From assembly GCA_963784615.1 (NCBI GenBank), contig CAWASG010000001.1, forward strand, positions 806,001 to 870,000: 64,000 bases of DNA, in the 5' to 3' direction. Under the pieces are notes generated by a model. It made no database searches. It saw nothing but the letters and a program-made list of their open reading frames with translations, and was not told the origin of the DNA. Positions 8,506 to 17,198 of this stretch are shown here, in pieces. This DNA is from UBA11403 sp963784615 (GTDB lineage: Bacteria; Pseudomonadota; Gammaproteobacteria; Legionellales; Legionellaceae). Position 1 is the stretch's first letter, and each line of letters starts with the position of its first letter. The position numbers and the translations under genes are program-made.

Positions 8506-9420
8506 CGGACGCTCATCCAGTTCCTTGCGTTGCGTTGGCATAAAGTCTTTTCGATCCAATCCCATAGCAACAGCGAGTGCACCAGCTACGTAGATGGAAG
8601 AATAGGTACCGATTACAATGCCGATGATTAACGCCAATGAAAACCCATGGATGGTTTCCCCACCGTAAACAAATAATGACACAACAACAAATAACGTCAA
8701 TACAGAGGTCATGATGGTTCTGGACAGTGTTTGGTTAATTGACGTGTTCATGATTTCCAAAGACGTTGATCGACGGATTTTGATGAAGTTTTCGCGGACC
8801 CGGTCAAATACTACAATGGTATCATTCAATGAATAACCAATGACCGCCAGCAAACCTGCCAAAGCTTTCAAATCAAATTCAATACCAAATAAAGCAAAAA
8901 TACCTAGAATTAACACGGGATCATGCACCAACGCCACCGCAGAACTGACTGCAAGTCGATATTCAAAACGCATGGCGATGTATATCATCGTTGCCAGCAA
9001 GGCAACAATAACAGCCAGAGCACCTTTTGTTGCCAACTCTTGCCCAACTTGTGGCCCTACAAAATCAACTCGCTGCTTGGTTGCACCCGGTAACGCCTGC
9101 ATCACCCGCCCTGTCAGTGCAGCTTGATTCGTTGCCTCTCTGGGCGCAATACTGATTAACACATCTTTAGATGTGCCATAATTTGCAACTTGCGCCTCAT
9201 TAAAGCCAGCCTTGTAGAGACTGTCACGAATAGCCGGCAAATCTGCCGCAGAAGCATATGACACCTCAATTTGCGTGCCACCAGTAAAATCCAGCCCCCA
9301 TTTCAAGCCGTTTACAAGTAATGCGCCTATCGATATTACAAATACTAACGCGGAAAAAAAGGCAGTCCATTTACGGGCCCCCATAAAGTCGACATTTGAA
9401 TTTGGATTAAAAAATTCCAT
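8503..9420 (-). CDS. secF: protein-export membrane protein SecF
   Basis: Subunit of the SecDF complex, which uses the proton gradient to pull exported proteins through SecYEG. At 305 aa it is full length. The first transmembrane helix (about 17-38) is followed by the LDFTGGTQIEVSY motif at the start of the periplasmic domain, then five further helices with the 'GYSLNDTIVVFDRVRE' motif. It lies 9 bp downstream of secD and is the last gene of the queA-tgt-yajC-secD-secF order. The stop codon falls in the edge of a repeat element. Confidence 0.97.
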   Translation of the reverse strand: MEFFNPNSNVDFMGARKWTAFFSALVFVISIGALLVNGLKWGLDFTGGTQIEVSYASAADLPAIRDSLYKAGFNEAQVANYGTSKDVLISIAPREATNQAALTGRVMQALPGATKQRVDFVGPQVGQELATKGALAVIVALLATMIYIAMRFEYRLAVSSAVALVHDPVLILGIFALFGIEFDLKALAGLLAVIGYSLNDTIVVFDRVRENFIKIRRSTSLEIMNTSINQTLSRTIMTSVLTLFVVVSLFVYGGETIHGFSLALIIGIVIGTYSSIYVAGALAVAMGLDRKDFMPTQRKELDERP

Positions 9421-9429
9421 TACAGTTCC

Positions 9430-11286
9430 TTAAATACCAATTGATAATTTTTTAACGTTTCGACTTCCGTAAAACCAGTTCACGATGGCTCGTGTATAGG
9501 TCACGCCCGTTAACATTGAGGTTAATAGTCCCAGTGATAATGTCACAGCGAACCCTCGAACCGCCCCGGTGCCGACAGAAAATAAAACGATGGCAACAAT
9601 AAAGGTTGTGATATTCGCATCCAAAATAGTTGCAAAAGCGCGATCATATCCCGCGTAAATCGCCGCCTGTGGAGACATTCCATTCCGAAGCTCCTCACGA
9701 ATACGCTCGTAAATCAATACGTTCGCATCCACCGCCATACCCACCGTCAAGACAATCCCTGCAATCCCTGGAAGGGTCAGTGTTGCACCAATCATGGATA
9801 ATAACGCGCAAAGTAAAATTATATTCAACACCAACGCAATGTTGGCGACCACACCGAAAAAGCGGTAATACACCAACATGAGCAGTAAAATTAAACCCAT
9901 ACCCACTTCAAGAGACACAATCCCTCGACGAATATTTTCTTTACCCAGTGATGGACCGACTGTACGCTCTTCAACAGTGTAAATAGCCGCTGGTAACGCG
10001 CCTGCTCTCAGTAGCAAGGCAAGATTGGTCGCTTCTTTAGTATCCACAAGACCCGTGATTTGGAAATTATGCCCTAAAGCACTTTGGATCACAGGGGCGC
10101 TAATCACGCGTTCTTCGCGGGTCGTTACACGCTTGCTGACATCGCCTTCTTTTTCCATCTTGGTTTTGGTTTCAACGAAGACAATCGCCATACGTTTACC
10201 AATGTTTTCACGGGTGACTTTGGTAAAGTAAGACTCACCGCCACCGCCGAGCTGTATTTGCACTGCCGGCGTTGCAGACTGTTGATCAAAGCTTGAGCTG
10301 GCGCTGGTAATTGAATCACCACTCAACACAATTTGTCGTTTTAATAAAATGGGGTGTCCATCCATCATATATAACTTACTACCGAGTGGAACCGCACCGG
10401 TACGCTTAGCAATTTCAGCATCAGCCTCTTGATCAACCAAATGAAATTGCAGGGTAGCCGTGCCACCGAGAATTTGTTTTGCACGGGCCGCATCTTGAAT
10501 CCCGGGGAGTTCAACCACGACGCGTGTGCTGCCTTGTTGCTGCACAACCGCTTCGCCTACACCTAATTCGTTGACCCGATTTCGCAAAATTCCCATCGTT
10601 TGCTCAATGGTATTTTGTCGAATGGTATTCAACTCAGCAGGCGGTAAGGTCGCAAGCAAGCTAAAGCCTTCGGCAGGTTGACTATACACAAACCCAGGGT
10701 AATTCGATCGCAGAATATTTAAAGCCGCCGTCGCAGCCTCCGCTGTTCTAAACTGCACATCAACACCTTTGTTGAGAACATAGCGGATCCCAGAGTAACG
10801 AATTCCCGCTTCACGTAAGTCTTGACCAATGCTCTTTGTCAAACCCTCATAGCGGCGATTGATCACACTATCAATATCGACTTCCAGCAGAAAATGCACC
10901 CCTCCGCGCAAATCGAGCCCTTGCTTCATTGGCTCTGCACGAATCGCACTTAACCATGCGGGTGTAGAAGGCGCAAGGTTTAATGCAACCGTGTATTGTG
11001 ACGCCAGTCCATTTTTAATCACATCCCGTGCCAACAACTGAGTGTCGGTCGAGGCGAACTGGATCTCAAGACCATCATGCGTTGCCGTGATAGCGCCAAA
11101 CTGAAGTTTAGCATTCGTCAGCAGCCCTGTTACTTCACTTTTTAACGCTGCCGAATTGATTGCGCTATCCGATGACACTTGTACCACCGGATGTTCGCTG
11201 TATAAATTGGGAATGGCGTATACCAGCCCAATCACAACGATGGCAATCAGCATGAGGTTTTTCCAGAGGGGGTATTTATTTTGCAT
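9430..11286 (-). CDS. secD: protein translocase subunit SecD
   Basis: A 618-aa partner of SecF in the inner membrane. An N-terminal helix (about 9-27) leads into the large periplasmic P1 domain with 'GLDLRGGVHFLLEVD' (near residue 122). The C-terminal half has five helices with 'GIVLTVGMAVDANVLIYERI' and the ATILDANITTFI signature. ATG at 11286 (MQNKYPLWKN). Co-directional with yajC (33 bp upstream) and secF. Confidence 0.97.
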   Translation of the reverse strand: MQNKYPLWKNLMLIAIVVIGLVYAIPNLYSEHPVVQVSSDSAINSAALKSEVTGLLTNAKLQFGAITATHDGLEIQFASTDTQLLARDVIKNGLASQYTVALNLAPSTPAWLSAIRAEPMKQGLDLRGGVHFLLEVDIDSVINRRYEGLTKSIGQDLREAGIRYSGIRYVLNKGVDVQFRTAEAATAALNILRSNYPGFVYSQPAEGFSLLATLPPAELNTIRQNTIEQTMGILRNRVNELGVGEAVVQQQGSTRVVVELPGIQDAARAKQILGGTATLQFHLVDQEADAEIAKRTGAVPLGSKLYMMDGHPILLKRQIVLSGDSITSASSSFDQQSATPAVQIQLGGGGESYFTKVTRENIGKRMAIVFVETKTKMEKEGDVSKRVTTREERVISAPVIQSALGHNFQITGLVDTKEATNLALLLRAGALPAAIYTVEERTVGPSLGKENIRRGIVSLEVGMGLILLLMLVYYRFFGVVANIALVLNIILLCALLSMIGATLTLPGIAGIVLTVGMAVDANVLIYERIREELRNGMSPQAAIYAGYDRAFATILDANITTFIVAIVLFSVGTGAVRGFAVTLSLGLLTSMLTGVTYTRAIVNWFYGSRNVKKLSIGI

Positions 11287-11319
11287 GGTTCATTCCTAAT
11301 GACAGACCTAAATGACAGA

Positions 11320-11658
11320 TTATATCGATTTTAACGTTCCTTTAGGCAAAACCGAGCTAATTGCACTACGCTGGAAATGTACGTCGACACCTTCTGCTAT
11401 GTTTACAGCAATATAATGATCACTCACGCTGGTGATTTTACCTAGCATGCCACCCACGGTCACCACTTCATCACCGGTTTTAATTTGACCAATTAAATCT
11501 CGATGCTCTTTGGCACGTTTGTTCTGTGGACGAATAAGCATGAAATAAAATAAAACGAAAATCGCAACGATCATCACCAAAGAAAATGATGTATCGGCAT
11601 GTGCAGGTTGAACACCCTCGGCAGCCGCAGCAACTGCTTCACTAATCAAAAAACTCAT
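11320..11658 (-). CDS. yajC: preprotein translocase subunit YajC
   Basis: A 112-aa single-span membrane protein that associates with SecDF. The hydrophobic helix is at about 25-43 (MIVAIFVLFYFMLIRPQ), followed by the family signature RPQNKRAKEHRDLIGQIKTG and VVTVGGMLGKI. It is the first of the three sec genes, separated from the TGT-like gene by 286 bp, which contains a family D hairpin. Confidence 0.95.
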   Translation of the reverse strand: MSFLISEAVAAAAEGVQPAHADTSFSLVMIVAIFVLFYFMLIRPQNKRAKEHRDLIGQIKTGDEVVTVGGMLGKITSVSDHYIAVNIAEGVDVHFQRSAISSVLPKGTLKSI

Positions 11659-11719
11659 TTTGTACTCCTGTAAAGATTAAGGGAACATGACAGCGGAACA
11701 TCATAGCGATAAACTTGAG

Positions 11720-11765
11720 TTTGAACAAGACGACATGCAAAAAGACGCATGTCGTCTTGTTCAAA
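11720..11765. terminator. Terminator-like hairpin, family D copy 1
   Basis: Nearly perfect palindrome: TTTGAACAAGACGACATGC, a loop of A residues, then GCATGTCGTCTTGTTCAAA. The loop core GCATG(C)..TTTTT resembles the three other copies. It lies between the TGT-like gene and yajC, both on the minus strand. It could terminate or attenuate transcription, but there is no clean downstream T-tract. Confidence 0.5.
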
Positions 11766-11944
11766 TAGCTTTGCAAACCCCTGCGATCAGTATCTTTACA
11801 TTTACAAATTATGCAACTTTTTTAATCTGTTCATAGCTATGAGCATTTCGGCGCTCCAATTCCCATAACCAATCAGGCTACAATATCAACTCGATGTGGA
11901 AGTGTATCTTCTCTCGATTGCCCAGTGGACACGTCGCCACCCGG

Positions 11945-12745
11945 CTATACAGATGTCCACACTACATTATGTTGAATCAAAAACCGCTGACATAACAACG
12001 GGGTATGTTCCAAAAGATGGTGTAAATAGGCCCGAGTGAATTGTTGTTTGCAAGTAGGACAATCACATATCGAGTCAATGCGTTCGAATTGCGTTGCGTA
12101 AATTTTGTCTCGTAAATCTATCTTGCCACCACTGCAATAAACAATACCTGAGCAGGCATCTTTTGCGGGTTGATCGGATTCTACATTGGCTTCAAAGGAT
12201 TGAGTGGCGCTGCATGAAACATAATAATCGAGATCAGGATAATTGGCCTGATGTTGGGCAATAATCCCGGCGATATCTTGCGTCTCTATACTATAATAAA
12301 GACCATGAATCGGTCGGTTAAGATATCGACCCCGTTCGTGTGCTGGAACAAATAGCCGCGTTATAGTTGATACTTGATGCCAGATCGCGTCGTTTGTAAC
12401 CTCAAAACCCTCAGGCAAAATGACCTGTTGGGGTTTCAAATGCAAAATGACATCGACAATATCCTCCATGGAACAACGCATTTTTGCACCATCGAACGGA
12501 GAGCGGAACACATATTGCCCTTCAGCGTTAGGCGCAGGCATGGAGGCATTCAACACCCAGTCGCCTTCCCATCCTGAATAATGCGTCCATTCTGGTAATG
12601 TTTTAAGATAAGCAAGCCCTGGTTTCACCAGCAAGAACGACAAGTAATAACTGACGTATTGAACACCCGCTTCCTGCCAATTTTTGGCGGTCAAACAACT
12701 GCCTGCAGGCGTGTTGAGAACAGGAATTATTTTATTATTGGACAT
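11945..12745 (-). CDS. tRNA-guanine transglycosylase-like protein, shortened and lacking catalytic motifs
   Basis: It occupies the tgt position between queA and yajC but has only about 266 aa against ~375. The C-terminus keeps the TGT zinc site C227-x-C229-x-x-C232 with H259 and the FTRAYLHHLL motif. The strand before it (PAKDACSG, GGKIDLRDKIY) aligns by eye with PTRNARNG / G-x-INIRNAKY of TGT. The N-terminus also aligns (TPAGS..LTAKNWQEAGVQYV; FRSPFDGAKM). However, the catalytic D-S-G-G-F-Q motif is replaced (LNASMPAP), the DEC region is PEG, and about 100 residues of the barrel are missing. Start chosen at the ATG preceded by GAGGA; a GTG at 12778 is the alternative. Probably not a normal queuosine enzyme. 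Confidence 0.75.
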   Translation of the reverse strand: MSNNKIIPVLNTPAGSCLTAKNWQEAGVQYVSYYLSFLLVKPGLAYLKTLPEWTHYSGWEGDWVLNASMPAPNAEGQYVFRSPFDGAKMRCSMEDIVDVILHLKPQQVILPEGFEVTNDAIWHQVSTITRLFVPAHERGRYLNRPIHGLYYSIETQDIAGIIAQHQANYPDLDYYVSCSATQSFEANVESDQPAKDACSGIVYCSGGKIDLRDKIYATQFERIDSICDCPTCKQQFTRAYLHHLLEHTPLLCQRFLIQHNVVWTSV

Positions 12746-12781
12746 TGGAATCAAATCCTCAATTAAATCAAAAAACACTAA

Positions 12782-13798
12782 TCATAAAAGCAAACTCGCA
12801 TCGCCATAGCTAAAAAATCGATATTGATGTTCGATGGCGGTTTGATAAAGCGCCATCGCCTCTGCATGACCGATAAACGCTGAGACCAACATCAACAAAG
12901 TTGATTCGGGTAAGTGGAAGTTCGTCAACAAGCCGTCGCATATTTTAAACTGATAGCCAGGATAGATAAAGATATCTGTGTCGCCACTACAAGCTTCAAA
13001 CTCACCTTCTCGCGCAGCACTTTCAAGGCTGCGTAACGCCGTCGTACCGACTGCAATCACCCGCTTTCCAGAGGCCTTCGTCTCTTTGACGGCCTCACTC
13101 AACGCCTCACTGATTGTGAATTGCTCGCAGTGCATTTTATGTTCGAGAATGTTGTCACAGCGAACCGGACGAAAGGTACCGGCACCGACATGAAGGGTTG
13201 AATAAGCAATTCGAACGCCCTTCGCTTGTAATGTCTGAATGACCGCATCATCAAAATGTAACCCGGCGGTCGGCGCTGCGACTGAGCCTTTATGACGCGC
13301 ATAAACTGTTTGATAACGGCTCAAATCATGTGAATCGTCTTCTCGCGTGATATAGGGCGGTAATGGAACATGACCCAACTGATGCATCATCGTATCCAAG
13401 CAGCCATTTAATTGACAATGAAACAAATCCTCTTGCCGACCTAGCATGGTCACTTGCCAATTGTCACCCAAATCAATCATAGCACCCGGTCTCAGTGCTT
13501 TACTTGTTTTGATGTGCGCTAAAAATTCATCATTATCAAGTATGCGTTCAATCAAAAATTCGACCTTTCCACCAGTGGTTTTAGTACCATAAAACCGGGC
13601 GGGAATGACTTTGGTGTCATTCATGACCAACAAATCACCGGGTTCCAAAAAATCCGCGATGGATTTAAAGGCATGATGATCGTGGTGGCCTGTTTGTCTA
13701 TCATAGGTTAATAGACGTGAATCGCTGCGATTCGGCAGCGGATATTGAGCGATTAATTCAGTAGGTAAATCAAAATAAAAATCTTGTCGTCTCATCAT
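12782..13798 (-). CDS. queA: S-adenosylmethionine:tRNA ribosyltransferase-isomerase QueA
   Basis: Transfers and isomerises the ribose of SAM onto preQ1 in tRNA, giving epoxyqueuosine. About 338 aa, with MRRQDFYFDLPTELIAQYP at the start, LLVMNDTKVIPARFYG (near 50), VAAPTAGLHFD (near 165) and the C-terminal FKICDGLLTNFHLPESTLLM. The start at 13798 (two adjacent ATGs) has an AAAGGA box; the frame is open further upstream only because a family B repeat lies there. QueA makes a product that requires preQ1-tRNA, so a working TGT should exist somewhere in the genome. Confidence 0.96.
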   Translation of the reverse strand: MMRRQDFYFDLPTELIAQYPLPNRSDSRLLTYDRQTGHHDHHAFKSIADFLEPGDLLVMNDTKVIPARFYGTKTTGGKVEFLIERILDNDEFLAHIKTSKALRPGAMIDLGDNWQVTMLGRQEDLFHCQLNGCLDTMMHQLGHVPLPPYITREDDSHDLSRYQTVYARHKGSVAAPTAGLHFDDAVIQTLQAKGVRIAYSTLHVGAGTFRPVRCDNILEHKMHCEQFTISEALSEAVKETKASGKRVIAVGTTALRSLESAAREGEFEACSGDTDIFIYPGYQFKICDGLLTNFHLPESTLLMLVSAFIGHAEAMALYQTAIEHQYRFFSYGDASLLL

Positions 13799-13825
13799 TA
13801 AAAAATATCCTTTCAATTTGGAGTT

Positions 13826-14005
13826 TGTGACGTCTTTGCGAGCGCCCAAGCACCTTCGGTACAAACAGCTGAAATGAACTTGCGGGTCGCGTCGTTGCGA
13901 GTCACGAAGCAATCCAGAGAACAAAGCTTCGAACCCTGGATTGCTTCGTGCCTCGCAACGACGCCTGATACAACATTGCACAAATTGTGAAGTTCATTAG
14001 AAACG
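13826..14005. repeat. Family B nested palindrome
   Basis: Contains CACCTTCGGTACAAACAGC, GTCGTTGCGAG...GAAGCAATCCAG and the reverse complement CTGGATTGCTTCGTGCCTCG, then CGCCTGATACAACATTGCAC and AATTGTGAAGTTCATTAG. It sits directly upstream of queA. Confidence 0.8.
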
Positions 14006-14044
14006 CCGCAGCCCCTGTGGGGCAAACAGCTGAAATGAACGGCT

Positions 14045-14136
14045 CCACTCCCTAACGGTCGTGGCTCGGACTCCGTGCGATATTAAAAAGATTTAACTAT
14101 GTGCACGGAATCCGAGCCACGACCGTTAGGGAGTGG
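14045..14136. repeat. Long inverted repeat, family E copy (34-bp arms)
   Basis: Arms at 14045-14078 and 14103-14136 begin CCACTCCCTAACGGTCGTGG and are complementary except for one position. The loop is about 24 AT-rich bases. It lies between coq7 and queA and would form a very stable RNA hairpin; no T-run follows. The CCGTTAGGGAG sequence recurs at 35950. Confidence 0.75.
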
Positions 14137-14167
14137 AAATTTTACGCAAATTATATCATCTGTCTAA

Positions 14168-14812
14168 CTAAAAATAATAACTCGTTTTCGTCATTAATTT
14201 AGCGGTTAGTCGCATACCTTGTTTGATAATCCATGGTAGTTCAGCAGCACCGGCGCGTTGGGCCATCTGTGCGTGCTGTGTTTCATCCTGTTGCATTTGC
14301 GAGAGAATCGCGCGTGTTTTGACATCCTGTTTCGGAAGGTTGCGTATATGTTTTTTCAAATGCTCCGTCACCTGCCGTTCTGTTTCAGCAACAAACCCCA
14401 AGCTCCATTGATCGCCTGCAAGCCCTGCAAGTAAACCCAGCATAAATGATCCACCATACCAGAGGGGATTCATCAACGCTGGGGAACTATTAAGATCGTG
14501 GAGTCGCGCTTCACACCAAGCCAAATGATCCACTTCTTCTAAAGCAGCTGCTGTCATCTTATCTTTGACCATTGGCAGCTTGGCGGTGAGTGCCTGCCCC
14601 TGATAAAGCGCTTGAGCACAGACCTCTCCTGAATGATTCACGCGCATCAATCCAGCAACATGCTGTTTTTCTTCTGTGCGCATCGATGGCTCAGCCATAC
14701 CTTCGGCCGGATTGTGCCGAATCGCTTGACGGTGTTTGGGTACACATAAAGATCGAAGGGCAACATCAACAGCCGAGACCCATTGGTCAACTTGCGACAA
14801 CTGACGACTCAT
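14168..14812 (-). CDS. coq7: 2-nonaprenyl-3-methyl-6-methoxy-1,4-benzoquinol hydroxylase Coq7
   Basis: Di-iron monooxygenase of ubiquinone synthesis. About 214 aa with ferritin-like iron ligands: E in 'MRVNHSGEVCAQALYQGQAL', E-x-x-H in 'ALEEVDHLAWCEARL', E in 'ETERQVTEHL' and E-x-x-H in 'DETQHAQMA'. Start chosen at ATG 14812 (MSRQLSQVDQW) with GGGGATCG just upstream; the in-frame extension to 14848 lacks conservation signs. Single gene, oriented as queA but separated by repeats. Confidence 0.94.
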   Translation of the reverse strand: MSRQLSQVDQWVSAVDVALRSLCVPKHRQAIRHNPAEGMAEPSMRTEEKQHVAGLMRVNHSGEVCAQALYQGQALTAKLPMVKDKMTAAALEEVDHLAWCEARLHDLNSSPALMNPLWYGGSFMLGLLAGLAGDQWSLGFVAETERQVTEHLKKHIRNLPKQDVKTRAILSQMQQDETQHAQMAQRAGAAELPWIIKQGMRLTAKLMTKTSYYF

Positions 14813-14890
14813 AACGATCCCCTTTGTAAAAAAAGAACATATTACCACACTCGCTTTGATTTTGTATTTGTTTAAAACAGAAATTTCGGT

Positions 14891-14896
14891 TATAAT
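14891..14896 (+). promoter_or_regulatory. -10 box of a probable sigma-70 promoter
   Basis: A perfect TATAAT lies 31 bp before the ATG of the small exported protein. The -35 is weak (TTTGTT region near 14869). GGAAGA 8 bp before the ATG serves as ribosome binding site. Confidence 0.5.
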
Positions 14897-14927
14897 GCTT
14901 AAATTTTAATAACCTTGGAAGACTATA

Positions 14928-15326
14928 ATGAACCCATTCATCAAAACAGTCACGGCGATTACCCTCGGATTTGCTGCAACAGCCGCAATTGCCTCACCCA
15001 AACAACTGGTAACTCACAATTTGACCAACGTTGAATCCAATGCTTTTGTTGCGGGAACAATTCCTTCACAACATCCAACACGCGCACATAGCGACAATAA
15101 AGTCATGTGGGCAGGTGTTAGACTGGCTTGCTTTGGTCATGTGGCGAATGGAAAATGTTGGGCACTTATCAAAATGGCTACTAACACAGCAAGTCCTGTT
15201 GACTTGGGCGTAGTTACGATTGATTTAGAATCAGGCGATATTACACCTAAACAAATGACGGCCTATGGTTATACAATGACTGTTAATGGTCCTGGCGAAA
15301 CAACGATTACTGAATCGACTTACTAA
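14928..15326 (+). CDS. small exported protein, unknown function
   Basis: 132 aa with a clear Sec signal peptide (MNPFIKTVTAITLGFAATAAIASP; cleavage near AIAS). The mature part of about 108 residues has two cysteines (in RLACFGHVANGKCWALIKM), which could form one disulfide, and looks beta-rich. It stands alone with its own -10 box. No family recognised; a periplasmic or secreted location is inferred from the signal only. Confidence 0.8.
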   Translation: MNPFIKTVTAITLGFAATAAIASPKQLVTHNLTNVESNAFVAGTIPSQHPTRAHSDNKVMWAGVRLACFGHVANGKCWALIKMATNTASPVDLGVVTIDLESGDITPKQMTAYGYTMTVNGPGETTITESTY

Positions 15327-15339
15327 TATATCGTGCGCA

Positions 15340-15428
15340 CGTAGGTTGGGTGTAGGTTGGGTTGAGCGAGAGCGAAGCCCAACAAAACCATCCATGTTGG
15401 GCTTCGCTCTCGCTCAACCCAACCTACG
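15340..15428. repeat. Palindromic element, family A
   Basis: A near-perfect hairpin with stem GTAGGTTGGGTTGAGCGAGA and loop AAAACCATCCATG. It lacks the TTAAGTTAAGG outer repeats seen in full copies. It lies between the small exported protein and fadL on the plus strand. Confidence 0.8.
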
Positions 15429-15526
15429 ACCAAGAAGTACTCCCTCACAAAAAAAATCATTGAAATACGCCTACATTCCTATATTATCTTAAGCTTGGAA
15501 ATTTTAACCACAGGAGCTTAAGCATA

Positions 15527-16948
15527 ATGCATAAACCCATCAGAACCATCGTAAGTCTCGCCGTTGCTGGTATCATGGCCAATCAAGCGGCTCATGCTGG
15601 TGCATTTTCTTTATATACCGAAAGCAGTGCCGCTGCCATTGGCAACTATGCTGCCGGAGCAGCAGCTGAAGGCGCCGATGCATCCATTGGCTGGTATAAC
15701 CCAGCAGGTCTTGTGTTGATTCATCAACAAGAAGTCGTGATGAGTGGTGTGGGGATTTTTCCTAGCTCTAAATTGTCGGGAACGAGCACGTATTCAACTA
15801 ACAGCCCATTTTTGGGATCTATTCCAAATTATGTTCAATCCTTCTCTCATATACAAGGCGCAGAAAAGGCATTGGTTCCTGCATTTCACTATGCCAAGCC
15901 TTTAGGTACCAATTCGACATTTGGCCTGAGTGTTGTTGCCCCCTTTGGCCTGTCAACTAATTGGGGCGAACATTCCCCCGTACGTTATCAAGCAACGCTT
16001 ACTGATTTGAAAACCATCAATGTATCGCCACAAATTGGTGGAAAATTGACGGACCATTTTTCTGTGGGTGCTGGTATTGATTTTCAATGGGCACAGGTCA
16101 AATTTAATCAGATGTTAGGATCGCCTGCCGCATTACAATTTGTCCAATCACTCGGCGTTCCTGTAACACCCACGTTTCTTGATTCACTCAGCTATAACAA
16201 AGGGCATTCATTTAGCATGGGCTTCCACGCTGGTATATTAGGCATGTTCAATGATAACCACACACGCGTTGGATTAAATTACCAGTCACAGGTCAAGCAT
16301 CAATTTCATGGATACAGCGAACTGACTGGAAGACTGGCAGATATACCTCAACTCACCAGTCGCAATGCAACTTTCCGTAGTGATGAGCTCTTTAGTAATA
16401 GCGTTGCTCTTCCTGACGTAGCAACGTTAAGTGTGTATCAAGATATCAATGAGCGCTTAGCACTTCTTGGCTCCCTTGTCTATACGGGTTGGAATTCGTT
16501 TAGAGTCGTTCAGCTCAATAACATCGCGGCTATAGGGGCAGAGCAAGATGCACACGCCCTAGCCAACTCCGCTACAACCGAAGGCTATAAAAACGCCATC
16601 CGAGTTGCATTAGGCGCCAACTACCGCTTCACTGATCAATGGATGTTGCGCGTTGGTGGTGGCTATGATGAAACACCAACAGTCAATGCACACCGCGATG
16701 TTCGTCTGCCCGATGCCAATCGATGGGCCGCCAGTATTGGTGCACATTACCAAATGCGTCCCAATCTTGGATTTGATTTGGGCTACACTTATATCTGGGC
16801 GGATGAAGATAGCAGAATCAACAATACAACGCTGATAGGTGAAACTTCAACCAATAACGTAACTGCTCTTGGCGAAAGTCATGTTCATTTAATTGGCTTA
16901 CAAGCCGTTTGGATGATTGACCAACCCGCAGTGGCCGCAACAAAATAA
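15527..16948 (+). CDS. fadL: outer-membrane long-chain fatty acid transporter, FadL family
   Basis: 473 aa with a signal peptide (MHKPIRTIVSLAVAGIMANQ, cleaved after AHA) followed by the family's N-terminal hatch sequence 'GAFSLYTESSAAAIGNYAAGAAAEGADASIGWYNPAG' with its NPAG motif. The rest has alternating beta-strand pattern ending in a Phe-free LQAVWM strand, as for a 14-stranded barrel. AGGAG lies 10 bp before the ATG. It takes up long-chain fatty acids or other hydrophobic compounds; an exact substrate cannot be told. Confidence 0.9.
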   Translation: MHKPIRTIVSLAVAGIMANQAAHAGAFSLYTESSAAAIGNYAAGAAAEGADASIGWYNPAGLVLIHQQEVVMSGVGIFPSSKLSGTSTYSTNSPFLGSIPNYVQSFSHIQGAEKALVPAFHYAKPLGTNSTFGLSVVAPFGLSTNWGEHSPVRYQATLTDLKTINVSPQIGGKLTDHFSVGAGIDFQWAQVKFNQMLGSPAALQFVQSLGVPVTPTFLDSLSYNKGHSFSMGFHAGILGMFNDNHTRVGLNYQSQVKHQFHGYSELTGRLADIPQLTSRNATFRSDELFSNSVALPDVATLSVYQDINERLALLGSLVYTGWNSFRVVQLNNIAAIGAEQDAHALANSATTEGYKNAIRVALGANYRFTDQWMLRVGGGYDETPTVNAHRDVRLPDANRWAASIGAHYQMRPNLGFDLGYTYIWADEDSRINNTTLIGETSTNNVTALGESHVHLIGLQAVWMIDQPAVAATK

Positions 16949-16957
16949 AACCTCTTT

Positions 16958-16984
16958 TCTCGGGGGTGAATTCCACCCCCGAGA
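16958..16984. terminator. GC-rich hairpin after fadL
   Basis: TCTCGGGGGTG, a five-base AATTC loop, then CACCCCCGAGA. An 11-bp perfect stem starts 9 bases after the fadL stop. There is no strong T-run downstream, so termination may rely on the stem alone. Confidence 0.6.
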
Positions 16985-17198
16985 TCTCCAACAGACATCA
17001 ATAGAAATATTGTAACCGTACAGCCCCCCACCTAAAAACTACCCATTCGTATGAACGCCAGGTCAATATCAAGCGTTAACAGTGTGTTGATATCATTTTG
17101 CATACCCCATCTCCATTCTTATTATCCTAGAAAATGCAATAGGCCATCGTAGTAGCAGGGTAAAACAAACCAGCGGTAAGTGAATGAAGATGATAATC

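Noticed and set aside
13799..13981. 61-codon N-terminal extension of queA
   Set aside because: It is translated family B repeat; the QueA N-terminus and AAAGGA site place the start at 13798.
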